From Spirosoma sp. KCTC 42546 (GTDB lineage Bacteria > Bacteroidota > Bacteroidia > Cytophagales > Spirosomataceae), in assembly GCF_006965485.1 (NCBI RefSeq), contig NZ_CP041360.1:7792501-7856500 (forward strand): 64,000 nt of DNA, in the 5' to 3' direction. The position numbers and the translations under genes are program-made. Positions 1 to 9,021 of the stretch are shown in pieces. Position 1 is the stretch's first letter, and every line of letters begins with the position of its first letter. Below the pieces are notes generated by a model. It was not told where the DNA came from. It did no database searches and saw nothing but the letters and a program-made list of their open reading frames with translations.

Positions 1-769
1 CTAAAACAAAATTGAACTTGTTATACTGGTCAGCAAACAAGGTCAGGCTGGTTCCTAAACGGAGGTTTGTTGGAATAAAGTAGCTCTGTGTGCCGCCGTA
101 ATTGATCCGACCGCCGAGGTTCGAAATCATACCGCCAAATGCCCAGCCAAACCCTTTACCAGTTGCATTATCACGCGATTCATTGTGGTAGTAGGCACTA
201 ATATCGGCCGCTGCGGTTGTTCCTGGCTTAAGACCTACGTTAGCTCCACCGGCTGCCAGGTTAGAATTCAGGTATTTCAGATCAACGGCAAGCGAAAAAT
301 TTTGCGACAGGCGTTGGGCAAACGAAGCAGTAAAAGCAAACTCCCGGGAGTTAAATGTTCCAGCCTGTACTCCCGTTGCAGTTGTAAAATCAACTGTTCC
401 TAAATCGAAATACATCAATGAACCAGACACGACCGAGTTTTTACCTACTTTCCCGTAGCCACTCAGGTAGGTGTAATACATATCGCCAATCAGATTTCGT
501 AACCAGGGCGTATACGAAAGTGAGCCTCCTGAACTCTGTTTAGCGAAAACCAATTTCGATGGATTCCAGAAAATCGCACTGGCATCGACATCGCCAAGGG
601 CTACCCCAGCATCACCCAGGGCTCCCGAACGAGCATCGGGCGTAAAGTTCAGAAAGGGTACCGATGAGGTCGGAACATTTTTTGCACCGTTTAAACCAGT
701 TTGAGCAGATACGACGAACGGAAAACAAAAGCAAACGCCGAGTAGAACACGGGAAAAATTGCGCTTCAT
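1..769 (-). CDS. porV: PorV (LptO), T9SS outer-membrane shuttle protein, 3' end cut by window edge
   Basis: Outer-membrane beta-barrel of the FadL-like PorV family. In the type IX secretion system it binds secreted cargo and hands it to the PorU attachment complex. About 256 codons are visible, read leftwards from an ATG at 769, and the frame is still open at the edge. Residues 1-23 form a Sec signal peptide ending SAQ; soon after comes FLNFTPDARSGALGDAG, a stretch characteristic of PorV, then Gly/aromatic-rich amphipathic strands. It follows porU on the same strand, the usual Bacteroidota order. The 118-bp gap to porU holds a -7-like element, so it may also have its own promoter. Family assignment is firm; the C-terminal part cannot be judged. 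Confidence 0.9.
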   Translation of the reverse strand, partial: MKRNFSRVLLGVCFCFPFVVSAQTGLNGAKNVPTSSVPFLNFTPDARSGALGDAGVALGDVDASAIFWNPSKLVFAKQSSGGSLSYTPWLRNLIGDMYYTYLSGYGKVGKNSVVSGSLMYFDLGTVDFTTATGVQAGTFNSREFAFTASFAQRLSQNFSLAVDLKYLNSNLAAGGANVGLKPGTTAAADISAYYHNESRDNATGKGFGWAFGGMISNLGGRINYGGTQSYFIPTNLRLGTSLTLFADQYNKFNFVL

Positions 770-829
770 ACAAAGAGAGTTGGTCAACGACAGCAACTGA
801 TTATGGTGAGAATGGCAGTACTGTGCGGT

Positions 830-837
830 CAAAATTA
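830..837 (-). promoter_or_regulatory. Candidate porV promoter (-7 element TAATTTTG)
   Basis: On the minus strand TAATTTTG matches the Bacteroidota -7 consensus TAnnTTTG. The inferred transcription start is about 50 nt upstream of the porV ATG. No clear TTG is seen at -33, so support rests on the -7 box and position. Confidence 0.4.
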
Positions 838-887
838 CAATGAATCGTTGGATTAGAAAAAATGAGATGATTTTAAGTCTTTTTAAA

Positions 888-3800
888 TCATTTTGTTACT
901 ACTATTCGACTGGTGCCGATGGCGGTTGTACCATCAACGGCCGAACGAATTTCAAGTCTGACAATATATAGGCCATTCGACGCCGGTTGCCCAGTACTGA
1001 TCAAGCCGTCCCACACACCTACATCTACGATAGCCTCACAATTAGTACACTGACCTGTTTGCTTATTTATTAATCGGCTATTAAGATCATAGATACCCAA
1101 CGTCCAGTCGAGTGGTTCACCTGAACGATTAAGTTCAGCCGTTAGTGTTGTTTGCGCAACTAGTGGATTTGGACTCGCCCGCAATGTCCGCAAAGCTAAC
1201 CCTGGACGCTCAGAAACTACTATGGTCAACGCGCCCTCGCTGGAATTATTGTTAATATCCCATGCTTTGACCCGAATCACATAAGTGCCCGGTGCTACAT
1301 CAGTAAACGTATACCGGGCTTCACCCTGCCGGCCGTCAGCGCCATTGGCTACATAATTTTCGTTCAATACCACTACTGGCTGGCTACCTAATTGAGCCGT
1401 CAGTTCATGGCCTAAGCCTGACCGGGCAATGTTAATTCCCCGATTATCAGTCAATTTAACAAGCAACGTTACGTCAGGTCCCGGGATATGGGTGATATCA
1501 CCTTCAGAACTCCCTCCTACCACAGTAAGATTTACAACGGGTGGTTGCGTATCAATACTATCAGCCAAAACACTGCCACCTACACGTAGGCTGTCGTAAC
1601 TTCCAGTTGCATCCAGTAAGCTATCTGATTTAACGGCATATAAGTAGACTTTTCCCAGACCAACGGTGTAATCAATGTCTTTGGGCATTGTAAACCGAAC
1701 CACAAACCGGCCCTGTTTCACAGACACCTGTCCCGTAAAAATTTGATTACTGAATGCCTGATAACTCATTTTAGGGCTCCCGGCTTCGGTTCCCAATGTC
1801 GTATGCGTGGTTGCTTTATCATAAAGTGACAGTCGGAGTACGCCCGTAAAGTCAGCTAATAGTTGCGTTTGCTGGCGAATTTCGCCCGTTAGTTCAACCG
1901 TTTGTAAAGCATGAAGCGTATCGATATGGGTAGATGCAACTGCTTTTCCATTCACCTGGGTAAGCACAGCTTGGGCCTGTGGATAAGCCAGGCGCATCGA
2001 GGGATCACCCAGGAGCGCGAAATTTCGGTTTACGGGGCCACTTAAACTATTATTTTTTGTTCCCCGCATCACATCGCCTAAACGAGGCATTTGCCCATTA
2101 ATCGGTGTAAAAACCGTGTTGTAGAATGCTTCGTTCAGGAGCAGATTTGTGTTTGCATAAACAGGCCGGGTTGTAGTCAGTAAACCTATTGCGCCACCCG
2201 TGCGACTTAACAAGGTCAATTCTGCACCGGAGTTGACGTTAGGATCGTCGTATCGACCAAACTGGCAGGTAGCTGTTAGAAATAACGGGAGCCGTTCATT
2301 TTTCCAGGACAGGATATCCTGAAGGGTTACAATCTGCTCATCGGCCAAACCGATCACTCCACCATGACCGCTGTAATTAATAATCAATCGTCCATCGGTA
2401 ACTGCCTGATTGATGAGTTGGTTAACGACTGGCGCTTTCTGACCACCCGTGGTATTTTCCTGTGGATAGTCATCCAGAAATACACGCTCTGGCCGATAAG
2501 CAGGAGCAATTTTCTCAATGTTTTTAGCCATTTGATTGGCATCCTGCTGGTGAATATTGTAATCGCCATCATCAGCAATGAGCATAACCCGAGTTTGCCA
2601 ATCGCCAGTTAAGGACGCGTTTGAGCTATAGCGAATGAGTTTATCAACCACTGTTCGGGCTTCATCTGTGGATTTTACAGGCAATCGCCCCACGCCAATA
2701 TCCAGTAAATAATCGCCAGTACCATTCTCGGGCCACTCACCTTCACTGGTATCCATAAACCCAAAATAATCATCGGATGAATAGCTCAAAACTGGATGTA
2801 ATGATTCCCGGCTTTCGTAGACCGGTACCATATTCGCTAGTTGAGCCATATTAATCTGGCCGCCAATATTTCTGTAATCGTAGGTAGCGTCACCTAATAG
2901 CAACAGATAATGAAGTTTATTGGGCTGTTTCAGGTAAAAATAGCGAGCCATATCCCGAATGGCCGTCGGGTCAGGTCGGCCTGATCCAAATTCATTATAG
3001 ATCTGTTGCGTTGTAACAACCAGAACAGAGAGTTGATCGTGTTCACGCCTAAATTTGGCCAAACGCTCCGCCTGATCTAACCAGGCAGCCGGACTTACCA
3101 CAATTAGGTCCGGTGTAGCCTGACTATGCAAATCCTGATTTGAGATGGTTGCTAATGCAACAGGTGATAAAAGTTGCGCATCTGTAAACAAAAAATAATC
3201 ACCAGAGCGAGACGCGAGCCATCCAGCCTCCTGCGTAGAAGCAAGGGTATACACCTGCGACACAGGAGCCAGCGGATTCGTAACATCCCATACGCGTAAA
3301 CTGGCTGTAGCCTGCTTAATGGCATATTGGCCAGCCGGTAAACGGCGCATCCAGATTGGCTTATCATACTGGCGAAGTTCGCGTCGGGCCTGTACTGACA
3401 AATAGTTTAGGTATCCCTGCGCTGAATACAATCCGTTTTTACGAAAGGTAATTGACAATCGGATTTGACTATCGGTGGTTGTGAGTTTAGTCTGAAAAGT
3501 ATCTGTTCGGGCAATTCCCTGATAGTCGTACTCGTAACCAGATATCGACGCAATGGGCATTGTGCCCACCAACTGATCATTTACTTGAAGTCTGAACTGT
3601 GTAGATACTGTAGCACCAGCTACAACTGAAGCTGTTAGCCGAAGCGGCACGTTTGCTACAAGCCCAGGTATATCGAATGGAATAACCTTAGTTGTGTCGG
3701 TGGTCAGATATTCACCGAGCCATTCCCGTCCCGAACGTACTGCCGGAATTTTGAGTAAATCCTGTTCATGAAACTGATAATCATCGAAGGTGGTAACTGT

Positions 3801-4289
3801 TGGCGTAACACTGAGTGAACCCGCAGGTCGGTCGGCAATGCGTAAGCCGGACGTGCTGCCAATGGTTAAAAAATAGAACGTTGTATCTGAATATGAATTG
3901 ATTTGATGGGTAAAGCGTCGGGTCGTTGAATCGTAACGAACGACGTGAGGACTTTGCCCAAAAAATAGTAAAGCGTCACCTGCATCGAATCGCCCGTCGG
4001 CTTCACCTGATACCTGAATCGCATTTTCGATTAAGTCAGTTGGCCGGGGAGTTGCGTTGGGTTGTGGCAACACCGCTCCTCCATTTCCATAAAGTCGTAG
4101 GTTTCTTGGGTCGGCTGTAGCAAAGGCGGAATTTAATTTAACTAATTGAGCCTGATTGAGTCGATAGACACCAGACTCAGTAACGCCAATTTTCACCCAA
4201 GTTCCTTCACGTAATACAGATTGGGCGTATGTGTTGTAATGAACAATGAATACTGAACAATGAATAATAAATAGGACAAGCCAATTCAT
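888..4289 (-). CDS. porU: PorU, T9SS C-terminal signal peptidase/sortase
   Basis: Cell-surface gingipain-like (peptidase C25) transpeptidase. It removes the C-terminal sorting signal of T9SS cargo and attaches the protein to A-LPS. The 1133-aa length matches the family (about 1150). The catalytic pair is visible: His in INYSGHGG (about residue 642) and Cys in TATCQFGRYDD (about residue 675). A C-terminal beta-sandwich with NGLYIVRL near the end resembles a T9SS sorting domain, which PorU keeps. The frame is open to an ATG at 4346, but the extra 19 codons read through an intergenic repeat, so I start at 4289, directly before the hydrophobic stretch ending YAQ. Oddity: the signal peptide core (LFIIHCSVFIVH) is itself encoded by repeat words; see findings. 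It lies directly upstream of porV. Confidence 0.93.
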   Translation of the reverse strand: MNWLVLFIIHCSVFIVHYNTYAQSVLREGTWVKIGVTESGVYRLNQAQLVKLNSAFATADPRNLRLYGNGGAVLPQPNATPRPTDLIENAIQVSGEADGRFDAGDALLFFGQSPHVVRYDSTTRRFTHQINSYSDTTFYFLTIGSTSGLRIADRPAGSLSVTPTVTTFDDYQFHEQDLLKIPAVRSGREWLGEYLTTDTTKVIPFDIPGLVANVPLRLTASVVAGATVSTQFRLQVNDQLVGTMPIASISGYEYDYQGIARTDTFQTKLTTTDSQIRLSITFRKNGLYSAQGYLNYLSVQARRELRQYDKPIWMRRLPAGQYAIKQATASLRVWDVTNPLAPVSQVYTLASTQEAGWLASRSGDYFLFTDAQLLSPVALATISNQDLHSQATPDLIVVSPAAWLDQAERLAKFRREHDQLSVLVVTTQQIYNEFGSGRPDPTAIRDMARYFYLKQPNKLHYLLLLGDATYDYRNIGGQINMAQLANMVPVYESRESLHPVLSYSSDDYFGFMDTSEGEWPENGTGDYLLDIGVGRLPVKSTDEARTVVDKLIRYSSNASLTGDWQTRVMLIADDGDYNIHQQDANQMAKNIEKIAPAYRPERVFLDDYPQENTTGGQKAPVVNQLINQAVTDGRLIINYSGHGGVIGLADEQIVTLQDILSWKNERLPLFLTATCQFGRYDDPNVNSGAELTLLSRTGGAIGLLTTTRPVYANTNLLLNEAFYNTVFTPINGQMPRLGDVMRGTKNNSLSGPVNRNFALLGDPSMRLAYPQAQAVLTQVNGKAVASTHIDTLHALQTVELTGEIRQQTQLLADFTGVLRLSLYDKATTHTTLGTEAGSPKMSYQAFSNQIFTGQVSVKQGRFVVRFTMPKDIDYTVGLGKVYLYAVKSDSLLDATGSYDSLRVGGSVLADSIDTQPPVVNLTVVGGSSEGDITHIPGPDVTLLVKLTDNRGINIARSGLGHELTAQLGSQPVVVLNENYVANGADGRQGEARYTFTDVAPGTYVIRVKAWDINNNSSEGALTIVVSERPGLALRTLRASPNPLVAQTTLTAELNRSGEPLDWTLGIYDLNSRLINKQTGQCTNCEAIVDVGVWDGLISTGQPASNGLYIVRLEIRSAVDGTTAIGTSRIVVTK

Positions 4290-4350
4290 CCATCGGGGCC
4301 AAATCAGCCTTTCCTCGTTATTCATTATACATTGTTCATTATTCATTAAC
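4234..4350. repeat. Inverted repeat of AATGAAC/AATGAAT words spanning the porU start
   Basis: On the + strand 4234-4272 carries AATGAACAATGAAT-type words and 4320-4350 carries the complementary ATTCATT/GTTCATT words. In porU mRNA the upstream arm could pair imperfectly with the signal-peptide coding region, with the likely ATG (4289) in the loop. The same words recur at 17364-17450 and 26910-26969. Confidence 0.6.
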
Positions 4351-4979
4351 TAATCTACATTAATATTCACCCAGGCATGCGCCAGAACTGCGTATGATTT
4401 ACCTGATGCCATTTCCTTACAAACGACGCGGGTTCGACGTAACGTACCTCGCACGTACGTCTTTTGACCCAATTGAAAGGAATCTCCTTCCAGCACATCC
4501 CGAAGTAGCACGCGATTTTTATCTATGACTTCTACTGGACTCGCATCAAACTGCCGTAATGCCAGCATCAGCGCTGGATGTGCGTAGGTTGTAGCTCCAG
4601 GATTAGCCATGTATTGCTCAAGCGGGTGCAGGATGGTAGCCGGAAAAACAGTTTCACTTAGAAGCGGCTGCATAAGTTGCTGAAAAGCTGTTTGCCAGGC
4701 TCGCCCGTGTGGTTTCACTCGTCTAACTCTACGCTGCAATACATATTGATGATGCACAGCCGCATGAGCTACTTCGTGCACATAGGTAATTAAAAACGCG
4801 TACGGGTTAAGATTTGTGTTGACTGTAATTTGAGTCTGATTGTGTGGCAGTACCCGGAAGTCGCCTAAACGCGTTCGGCGGGGTTTCACAATTCGAAAGC
4901 GAAACTTGTACTGGTGTAGTAACTGATGGCAGTACTCAACTGCCATCGGTGGAATATGCGTAGTGAATACGTCTGTCAA
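4350..4979 (-). CDS. SprT-like zinc metalloprotein
   Basis: Putative zinc-dependent protein with a SprT-like fold. HEVAH (residues 68-72) supplies two zinc ligands and the catalytic Glu, and His91 in KPHGRAW fits the third ligand. SprT-like domains occur in proteases such as Spartan that act on DNA-protein crosslinks, but the role of this short bacterial form (209 aa) is not established. The start at 4979 is TTG; I keep it because family members carry residues matching HIPPMAVEYC preceded by a short N-terminus, whereas the first ATG (4946) would remove part of that. The C-terminal about 60 residues have no motif I recognise. The gene lies 60 nt upstream of porU on the same strand and probably shares a transcript with it. 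Confidence 0.75.
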   Translation of the reverse strand: MTDVFTTHIPPMAVEYCHQLLHQYKFRFRIVKPRRTRLGDFRVLPHNQTQITVNTNLNPYAFLITYVHEVAHAAVHHQYVLQRRVRRVKPHGRAWQTAFQQLMQPLLSETVFPATILHPLEQYMANPGATTYAHPALMLALRQFDASPVEVIDKNRVLLRDVLEGDSFQLGQKTYVRGTLRRTRVVCKEMASGKSYAVLAHAWVNINVD

Positions 4980-4992
4980 CGTCTTAAAAACA

Positions 4993-5020
4993 AAAAAGCC
5001 TTATAAAAATAAGGCTTTTT
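4993..5020 (-). terminator. Rho-independent terminator of the small lipoprotein gene
   Basis: A perfect 12-bp stem (AAAAAGCCTTAT and its complement) with a 4-nt loop. Read on the minus strand it is followed by a T-rich run (TTTTTTGTTTTT). It ends the gene at 5041-5232 just before the SprT-like gene. Confidence 0.85.
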
Positions 5021-5040
5021 AAATTCTTGCGCGAAGAAAA

Positions 5041-5232
5041 TTATTTCTTCGTCGTGTCAGCAACAGCAGAATCCGCAGTCATCGTAGAAGCAGAATCCGT
5101 AGCCATTGTAGTGGTGTCGGTTGACATGGTGGCAGTCGAATCCGTGGTGGTTTCTTCTGTCTTAGGTTTGCTTTGGCAAGCAGCGAAGGTCAGCATGCTA
5201 CCAACAAATAGTAAGGCGATAACTTTTTTCAT
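5041..5232 (-). CDS. Small Ser/Thr/Asp-rich lipoprotein
   Basis: A 63-aa predicted lipoprotein of unknown role. The N-terminus is a lipoprotein signal peptide (MKKVIALLFVGSMLTFAAC, lipobox TFAAC with Cys19). The rest is low-complexity Thr/Ser/Asp/Ala with no fold that I recognise, ending in KK. It has its own convincing promoter (5266-5294) and its own terminator (4993-5020), so it is expressed as a single-gene unit. This favours a real gene over chance despite the biased composition. Short acidic lipoproteins of this type are common in Cytophagales and are often named only hypothetical. Confidence 0.7.
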   Translation of the reverse strand: MKKVIALLFVGSMLTFAACQSKPKTEETTTDSTATMSTDTTTMATDSASTMTADSAVADTTKK

Positions 5233-5265
5233 TACCTTTTCAGTGATATTTTAGGTTTTAAGCCA

Positions 5266-5294
5266 CAAATATACTTTTTTCTTAGTGAATGCAA
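5266..5294 (-). promoter_or_regulatory. Promoter of the small lipoprotein (TTG-N18-TATATTTG)
   Basis: On the minus strand TATATTTG (5266-5273) matches the Bacteroidota -7 box, and TTG (5292-5294) sits 18 nt upstream, as expected for -33. The predicted leader is about 27 nt. One of the best promoter matches in the window. Confidence 0.65.
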
Positions 5295-5376
5295 TAATAC
5301 CCTCTAATAAATTTACATGAGAGTACTTATTGCATCAAAAAGTCCTATTTGAAGTTGAATTAATCTGGGTTAACCT

Positions 5377-5871
5377 CTATACGTTTCTTTCCTGCTCTTT
5401 CGAAGGGCGCGAAAGTAGCCTATCGTAAAAGCCCGTACTGCGGAATGTTAAGAGTTTATGGCCAAAATAATTAGCTAAAAAGCTCATTCCCATACCAGCT
5501 ACGTGCGAACCTTTCTCTCGCCAGAGCTCACTAACGTTAGGGAACAGCGGGTTAGCAATCCACTCTAATGTGTATTTGGCAACATAAACCTGAACGGCAA
5601 GCGCGACAACAGCAATACCCAGAAACTTGATAGCCTCCCGACCAGTGTTGCCCGTATCTCTAGCTGAAAATGCGTAGCGTTTTGTTGGAATAAACGTTAA
5701 TACCGTTGCGGTTAAATAGCCGCACAAAACGCTGGTATCGAAATCGAAGAATTTCCGGTAAAAAATCTGACTGACAAAGTTGATGGATGCACCCAGTACA
5801 GCCGTTAGAAAGAACGAAAAGAAGTCCTTGTATTCTTTTGTTTTTGGCTGCCCTATGCTACTCACGTTCAC
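5377..5871 (-). CDS. GtrA-like four-helix membrane protein
   Basis: Integral membrane protein of the GtrA family, members of which help move lipid-linked sugars across the inner membrane or anchor glycosyltransferases. The 164-aa length is normal. Four hydrophobic segments are visible (about residues 18-38, 45-60, 84-104 and 125-142), and LANYFGHKLLTF near the end resembles the family's last helix. The start is GTG (5871, or GTG at 5865); no internal ATG exists near the N-terminus. No glycosyltransferase lies beside it, so its substrate is open. A 145-nt gap separates it from the downstream lipoprotein gene. Confidence 0.8.
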   Translation of the reverse strand: MNVSSIGQPKTKEYKDFFSFFLTAVLGASINFVSQIFYRKFFDFDTSVLCGYLTATVLTFIPTKRYAFSARDTGNTGREAIKFLGIAVVALAVQVYVAKYTLEWIANPLFPNVSELWREKGSHVAGMGMSFLANYFGHKLLTFRSTGFYDRLLSRPSKEQERNV

Positions 5872-5926
5872 TTTGTTACCGGACGAAATGCGTTAAATTT
5901 ATTTATTGTCTGATCGATAAATCCAT

Positions 5927-5934
5927 CAAAAATA
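5927..5934 (-). promoter_or_regulatory. Candidate promoter of the GtrA-like gene (TATTTTTG)
   Basis: TATTTTTG on the minus strand matches TAnnTTTG and would give a leader of about 50 nt. No -33 TTG at the right distance. Confidence 0.35.
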
Positions 5935-6009
5935 CAAACTCAACGGCAAACGTCTATACTTTCAACTATTATTACTTAGGATACGGTCTTACACCTGGTT
6001 GTTTACTAA

Positions 6010-7416
6010 TCAGAAAAGCCCCTGTAGTAAGCCTGGCGCAATTCCCAGCCCTAAGGTTAGGATAGTGGCGCCGATTAATACATATTGATAGAAGGGTGCA
6101 ACCCGGATTGGCTCCGTTGCTCCATCCCGGAAGTACATGGCAATGATAACCCGGAAATAATAATAAATACCAACAGCCGACATTAGTACCGCTACAACCA
6201 ACAACCAGATTTGTCCACGCTCAACAGCTGTTGAAAACATGTAAAATTTACCCCAGAAACCGGCTGTAAGTGGGATACCTGCTAATGAAAGCATCGAAAC
6301 AGTCATGGCAAAGCCTAAAAGCGGGTTTTGCCGGGCAAGTCCATTGAATGCGTCAAAGTTCTCAGTCAGTACACCTTCGCTAGTAATGGTTTGAGTACTC
6401 CGTTGCTGTGATACTAGCAGCAGTACACCAAAAGCTGCAATGGTGGCCACGGAATAAGCTAGTGAATAGACTACAAGAGCCTGCTTCGTTTGGGTGCCTA
6501 ATGAGGCTAATCCAATTAGTAGATAACCCGCGTGCGAAATGCTGGAGTAAGCCATCATCCGCTTAAAGCTGGACTGATAAACCGCTGTAATATTTCCAGC
6601 AATGAGCGTTAAAGCCGTAATAACAGCCAAAATCGTCCACCAGAACGTGTACACGCCATTGAATGAAACAGACAGTAATCGGAATAAAGCCGCGAAACCA
6701 GCAGTCTTCACAACCGTCGACATATAGGCGGTAAAAATGGTAGGTGCACCATCATATACGTCAGGCGTCCAGAAATGAAATGGAGCCGCCGATACTTTAA
6801 ACAACAAACCGATGAGCAACATCAGCAAGCCAACATAAATCAGTAAGGAAAGTCCTGTTTGTGGATGTGATGTGTAGGCAGCAATTCCAGCAATCGTAAA
6901 TGAGCCGGTAGCCCCATAGAGTAACGCCATGCCAAACAGCATGATACCGGTTGCAAAAGCACCCATCAGAAAATATTTCAGTGCCGCTTCATTGGATCGT
7001 AGGTTCTTTTTATCGCTACCGGTAAGTATATACATAGCTACCGACAAAATTTCAACCCCCACAAACAACATAATCAGGTTCTCATAGCCCACCATCATAA
7101 TGGCACCTACCAACGAAAACAGGATAAGTGCGTAGTACTCGGCGGGTTGGGCCGATTCGTCATCCATAAAGCTACCCGACAGCGCCACAACCATAAATGC
7201 CGACACAAGCATGATGGCCGAAAAGACCATTGCCAGGTTGTTTATCCGCAACATGTCATTAAAATACAGATACGTTTTATTCCAGTCGAGGAAAGTAACT
7301 CCCAAGGTAATAACCAGGAATAATAACGTAGCTGGTAGTAGCACTGCCTTTGACTTCAGGAAGCCAAGGAACAGAAGAGCGATGCCAAAAACCGATAACA
7401 GAACGATGGGGAGCAT
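6010..7416 (-). CDS. nuoN: NADH-quinone oxidoreductase subunit N
   Basis: Antiporter-like proton-channel subunit of respiratory complex I, in the inner membrane. It has 468 aa and is almost entirely hydrophobic, consistent with about 14 helices. Family-critical charges are present: Glu122 in FVGVEILSVAMYI and Lys207 in LFKVSAAPFHFWTPD. It is the last gene of nuoK-L-M-N; the 74-nt gap to nuoM is filled by a palindrome (7432-7482). The 138-nt region after it holds no obvious T-tailed terminator. Confidence 0.96.
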   Translation of the reverse strand: MLPIVLLSVFGIALLFLGFLKSKAVLLPATLLFLVITLGVTFLDWNKTYLYFNDMLRINNLAMVFSAIMLVSAFMVVALSGSFMDDESAQPAEYYALILFSLVGAIMMVGYENLIMLFVGVEILSVAMYILTGSDKKNLRSNEAALKYFLMGAFATGIMLFGMALLYGATGSFTIAGIAAYTSHPQTGLSLLIYVGLLMLLIGLLFKVSAAPFHFWTPDVYDGAPTIFTAYMSTVVKTAGFAALFRLLSVSFNGVYTFWWTILAVITALTLIAGNITAVYQSSFKRMMAYSSISHAGYLLIGLASLGTQTKQALVVYSLAYSVATIAAFGVLLLVSQQRSTQTITSEGVLTENFDAFNGLARQNPLLGFAMTVSMLSLAGIPLTAGFWGKFYMFSTAVERGQIWLLVVAVLMSAVGIYYYFRVIIAMYFRDGATEPIRVAPFYQYVLIGATILTLGLGIAPGLLQGLF

Positions 7417-7431
7417 AGGTTTATAGTTTTC

Positions 7432-7482
7432 GGTTTTCGGTTTCTGGTTTTCCGCATGACCGAAAACCAGAAACCGAAAACC
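7432..7482. repeat. Perfect 21-bp inverted repeat between nuoM and nuoN
   Basis: Arms 7432-7452 and 7462-7482 (GGTTTTCGGTTTCTGG...) are perfectly complementary around a 9-nt loop. No T-run follows on the minus strand and the flanking genes are co-directional subunits of one complex, so termination is unlikely. The wording resembles the palindrome at 35011-35094. Confidence 0.85.
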
Positions 7483-7490
7483 TTTAACGA

Positions 7491-8969
7491 TTATTTCAAG
7501 GATACAGCCGTTGTACCGATATACTTCATCATATTGGCAACAGCGGGTTCGGTTACTTTCAAAAATGAATGCGGGTAGATACCTATCCAGAAAACAAGGA
7601 CGACTAGCGGAATAAATACCCAGCTTTCGGAACTAGTCAGATCGGTAAATGACTCCGTGCGTGATGACGTTGCTCCAAACATGCTTTTCTGGAACATACG
7701 AAGCATATAAACGGCACCGAAAATAATCGTGAAGCCAGCCGCTAAGCCCAGATAATTATTGTAGGTAAAGACACCATGCAATAACAGGAACTCACCAATG
7801 AAGCCATTGGTAAGTGGTAGTGCCACACTACCCAAGAGCATAATCAGGAAGAAGACTGTCAACTTAGGCGTTGTTTGTGTAATGCCGCCCAGCTGATCTA
7901 ACTGATTGGTCTTCGTACGCGAGAAAATGATATCGGCTACGAAGAAAAGGCCCACCACGTTGATACCGTGTGCCAGCATCTGCACCAAGGCACCCTGCAT
8001 ACCCGTTTCGGTTTGCGAGAAAACACCAGCGGCCATCAGTCCAACGTGCGAAAACGATGAATAAGCAATTAGCCGCTTCATATCACGCTGACGAATGGCA
8101 ATGATTGCTCCATAGATAATACCAATAACCGATAGAACGACGGCTGTTTTACCCCAGGTTTCAACGCCGAGTGGTACGATTGGCAGAATAAAGCGAATCA
8201 ACCCATAAACGCCCATTTTGAGCATAATTCCAGCTAACAACATAGTGGCTGGTGTTGGCGATTCAACGTAGGTATCTGGCTGCCAGGTATGGAATGGGAA
8301 CACGGGCATCTTAATGGCAAAAGCGATAAAGAAGGCCCAGAAAACCCAGGTTTCAGCTTCGGGAGTCAGATTAAGTTTATAAAAATCGATGATAGCTGCC
8401 GAGTGAGCCGACACGGCGGTTGCTGGTGTCTGGTAGTATAAGTACACTAGGGCAAGCAACATGAATAAGCTACCAAAAATGGTATAAACAAAGAATTTGA
8501 ACGTGACCGGAATCCGATTGGCTCCTCCCCACATGGCCGCCAGGAAGTAAATTGGAATCAGTGCAGCTTCGAAGAAGAAATAGAAAAGAAACCCGTCACG
8601 AGCGGTAAAGACGCCCATCAAAGCTGCCTGCATGTACAGCATCAGTGCATAAAACAGAGAAGGACGTGGATAATTCCGTTCAAACGTAGAGAGTATGATG
8701 AATGGAACCAGCAACCCGGTGAGCAATACAAGCAACACGCTGATACCGTCGATACCTCCGCTAAATCGGATTCCCAGCGAGTTAATCCAGGCATAGTCGA
8801 AGCCAAACTGCGAACTTGCATCAGGTTTAAATCCAACGAAGGCGTAACCTGCGAATGCTAATTCGACCAGCGCAGCTACCAAAGCCGCCTGCTTTATCCG
8901 TTCTCCCCGAAACATCAGGATCAGAGTAGCCGCTACGACAGGATAAAAAATCAGAAATAATGTAAGCAT
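7491..8969 (-). CDS. nuoM: NADH-quinone oxidoreductase subunit M
   Basis: Antiporter-like proton-pumping subunit of complex I; 492 aa with about 14 membrane helices. Signature residues are Glu134 (FFFEAALIPIYF) and Lys220 (FAIKMPVFPFHTWQPD), matching the E. coli channel residues Glu144 and Lys234. It lies 52 nt after nuoL on the same strand, the standard L-M-N order. Confidence 0.97.
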   Translation of the reverse strand: MLTLFLIFYPVVAATLILMFRGERIKQAALVAALVELAFAGYAFVGFKPDASSQFGFDYAWINSLGIRFSGGIDGISVLLVLLTGLLVPFIILSTFERNYPRPSLFYALMLYMQAALMGVFTARDGFLFYFFFEAALIPIYFLAAMWGGANRIPVTFKFFVYTIFGSLFMLLALVYLYYQTPATAVSAHSAAIIDFYKLNLTPEAETWVFWAFFIAFAIKMPVFPFHTWQPDTYVESPTPATMLLAGIMLKMGVYGLIRFILPIVPLGVETWGKTAVVLSVIGIIYGAIIAIRQRDMKRLIAYSSFSHVGLMAAGVFSQTETGMQGALVQMLAHGINVVGLFFVADIIFSRTKTNQLDQLGGITQTTPKLTVFFLIMLLGSVALPLTNGFIGEFLLLHGVFTYNNYLGLAAGFTIIFGAVYMLRMFQKSMFGATSSRTESFTDLTSSESWVFIPLVVLVFWIGIYPHSFLKVTEPAVANMMKYIGTTAVSLK

Positions 8970-9021
8970 ATACCGATGGACGATTACGATGGGTGATGTA
9001 TCGCGAATCTGTTGGATTTAA

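Noticed and set aside
185..403. Open frame on the + strand within porV
   Set aside because: Antisense to a clear beta-barrel gene, no motif, no promoter.
4289..4346. N-terminal extension of PorU beginning MNNEQC
   Set aside because: It is a translation of the intergenic AATGAAC repeat and precedes a better start directly before the signal peptide.
5027..5254. Val-rich open frame opposite the small lipoprotein
   Set aside because: Mirror of low-complexity sequence; the minus strand has promoter, lipobox and terminator.
5787..6065. 92-codon open frame on the + strand between GtrA and nuoN
   Set aside because: Cys/Tyr-rich, overlaps both flanking genes in antisense.
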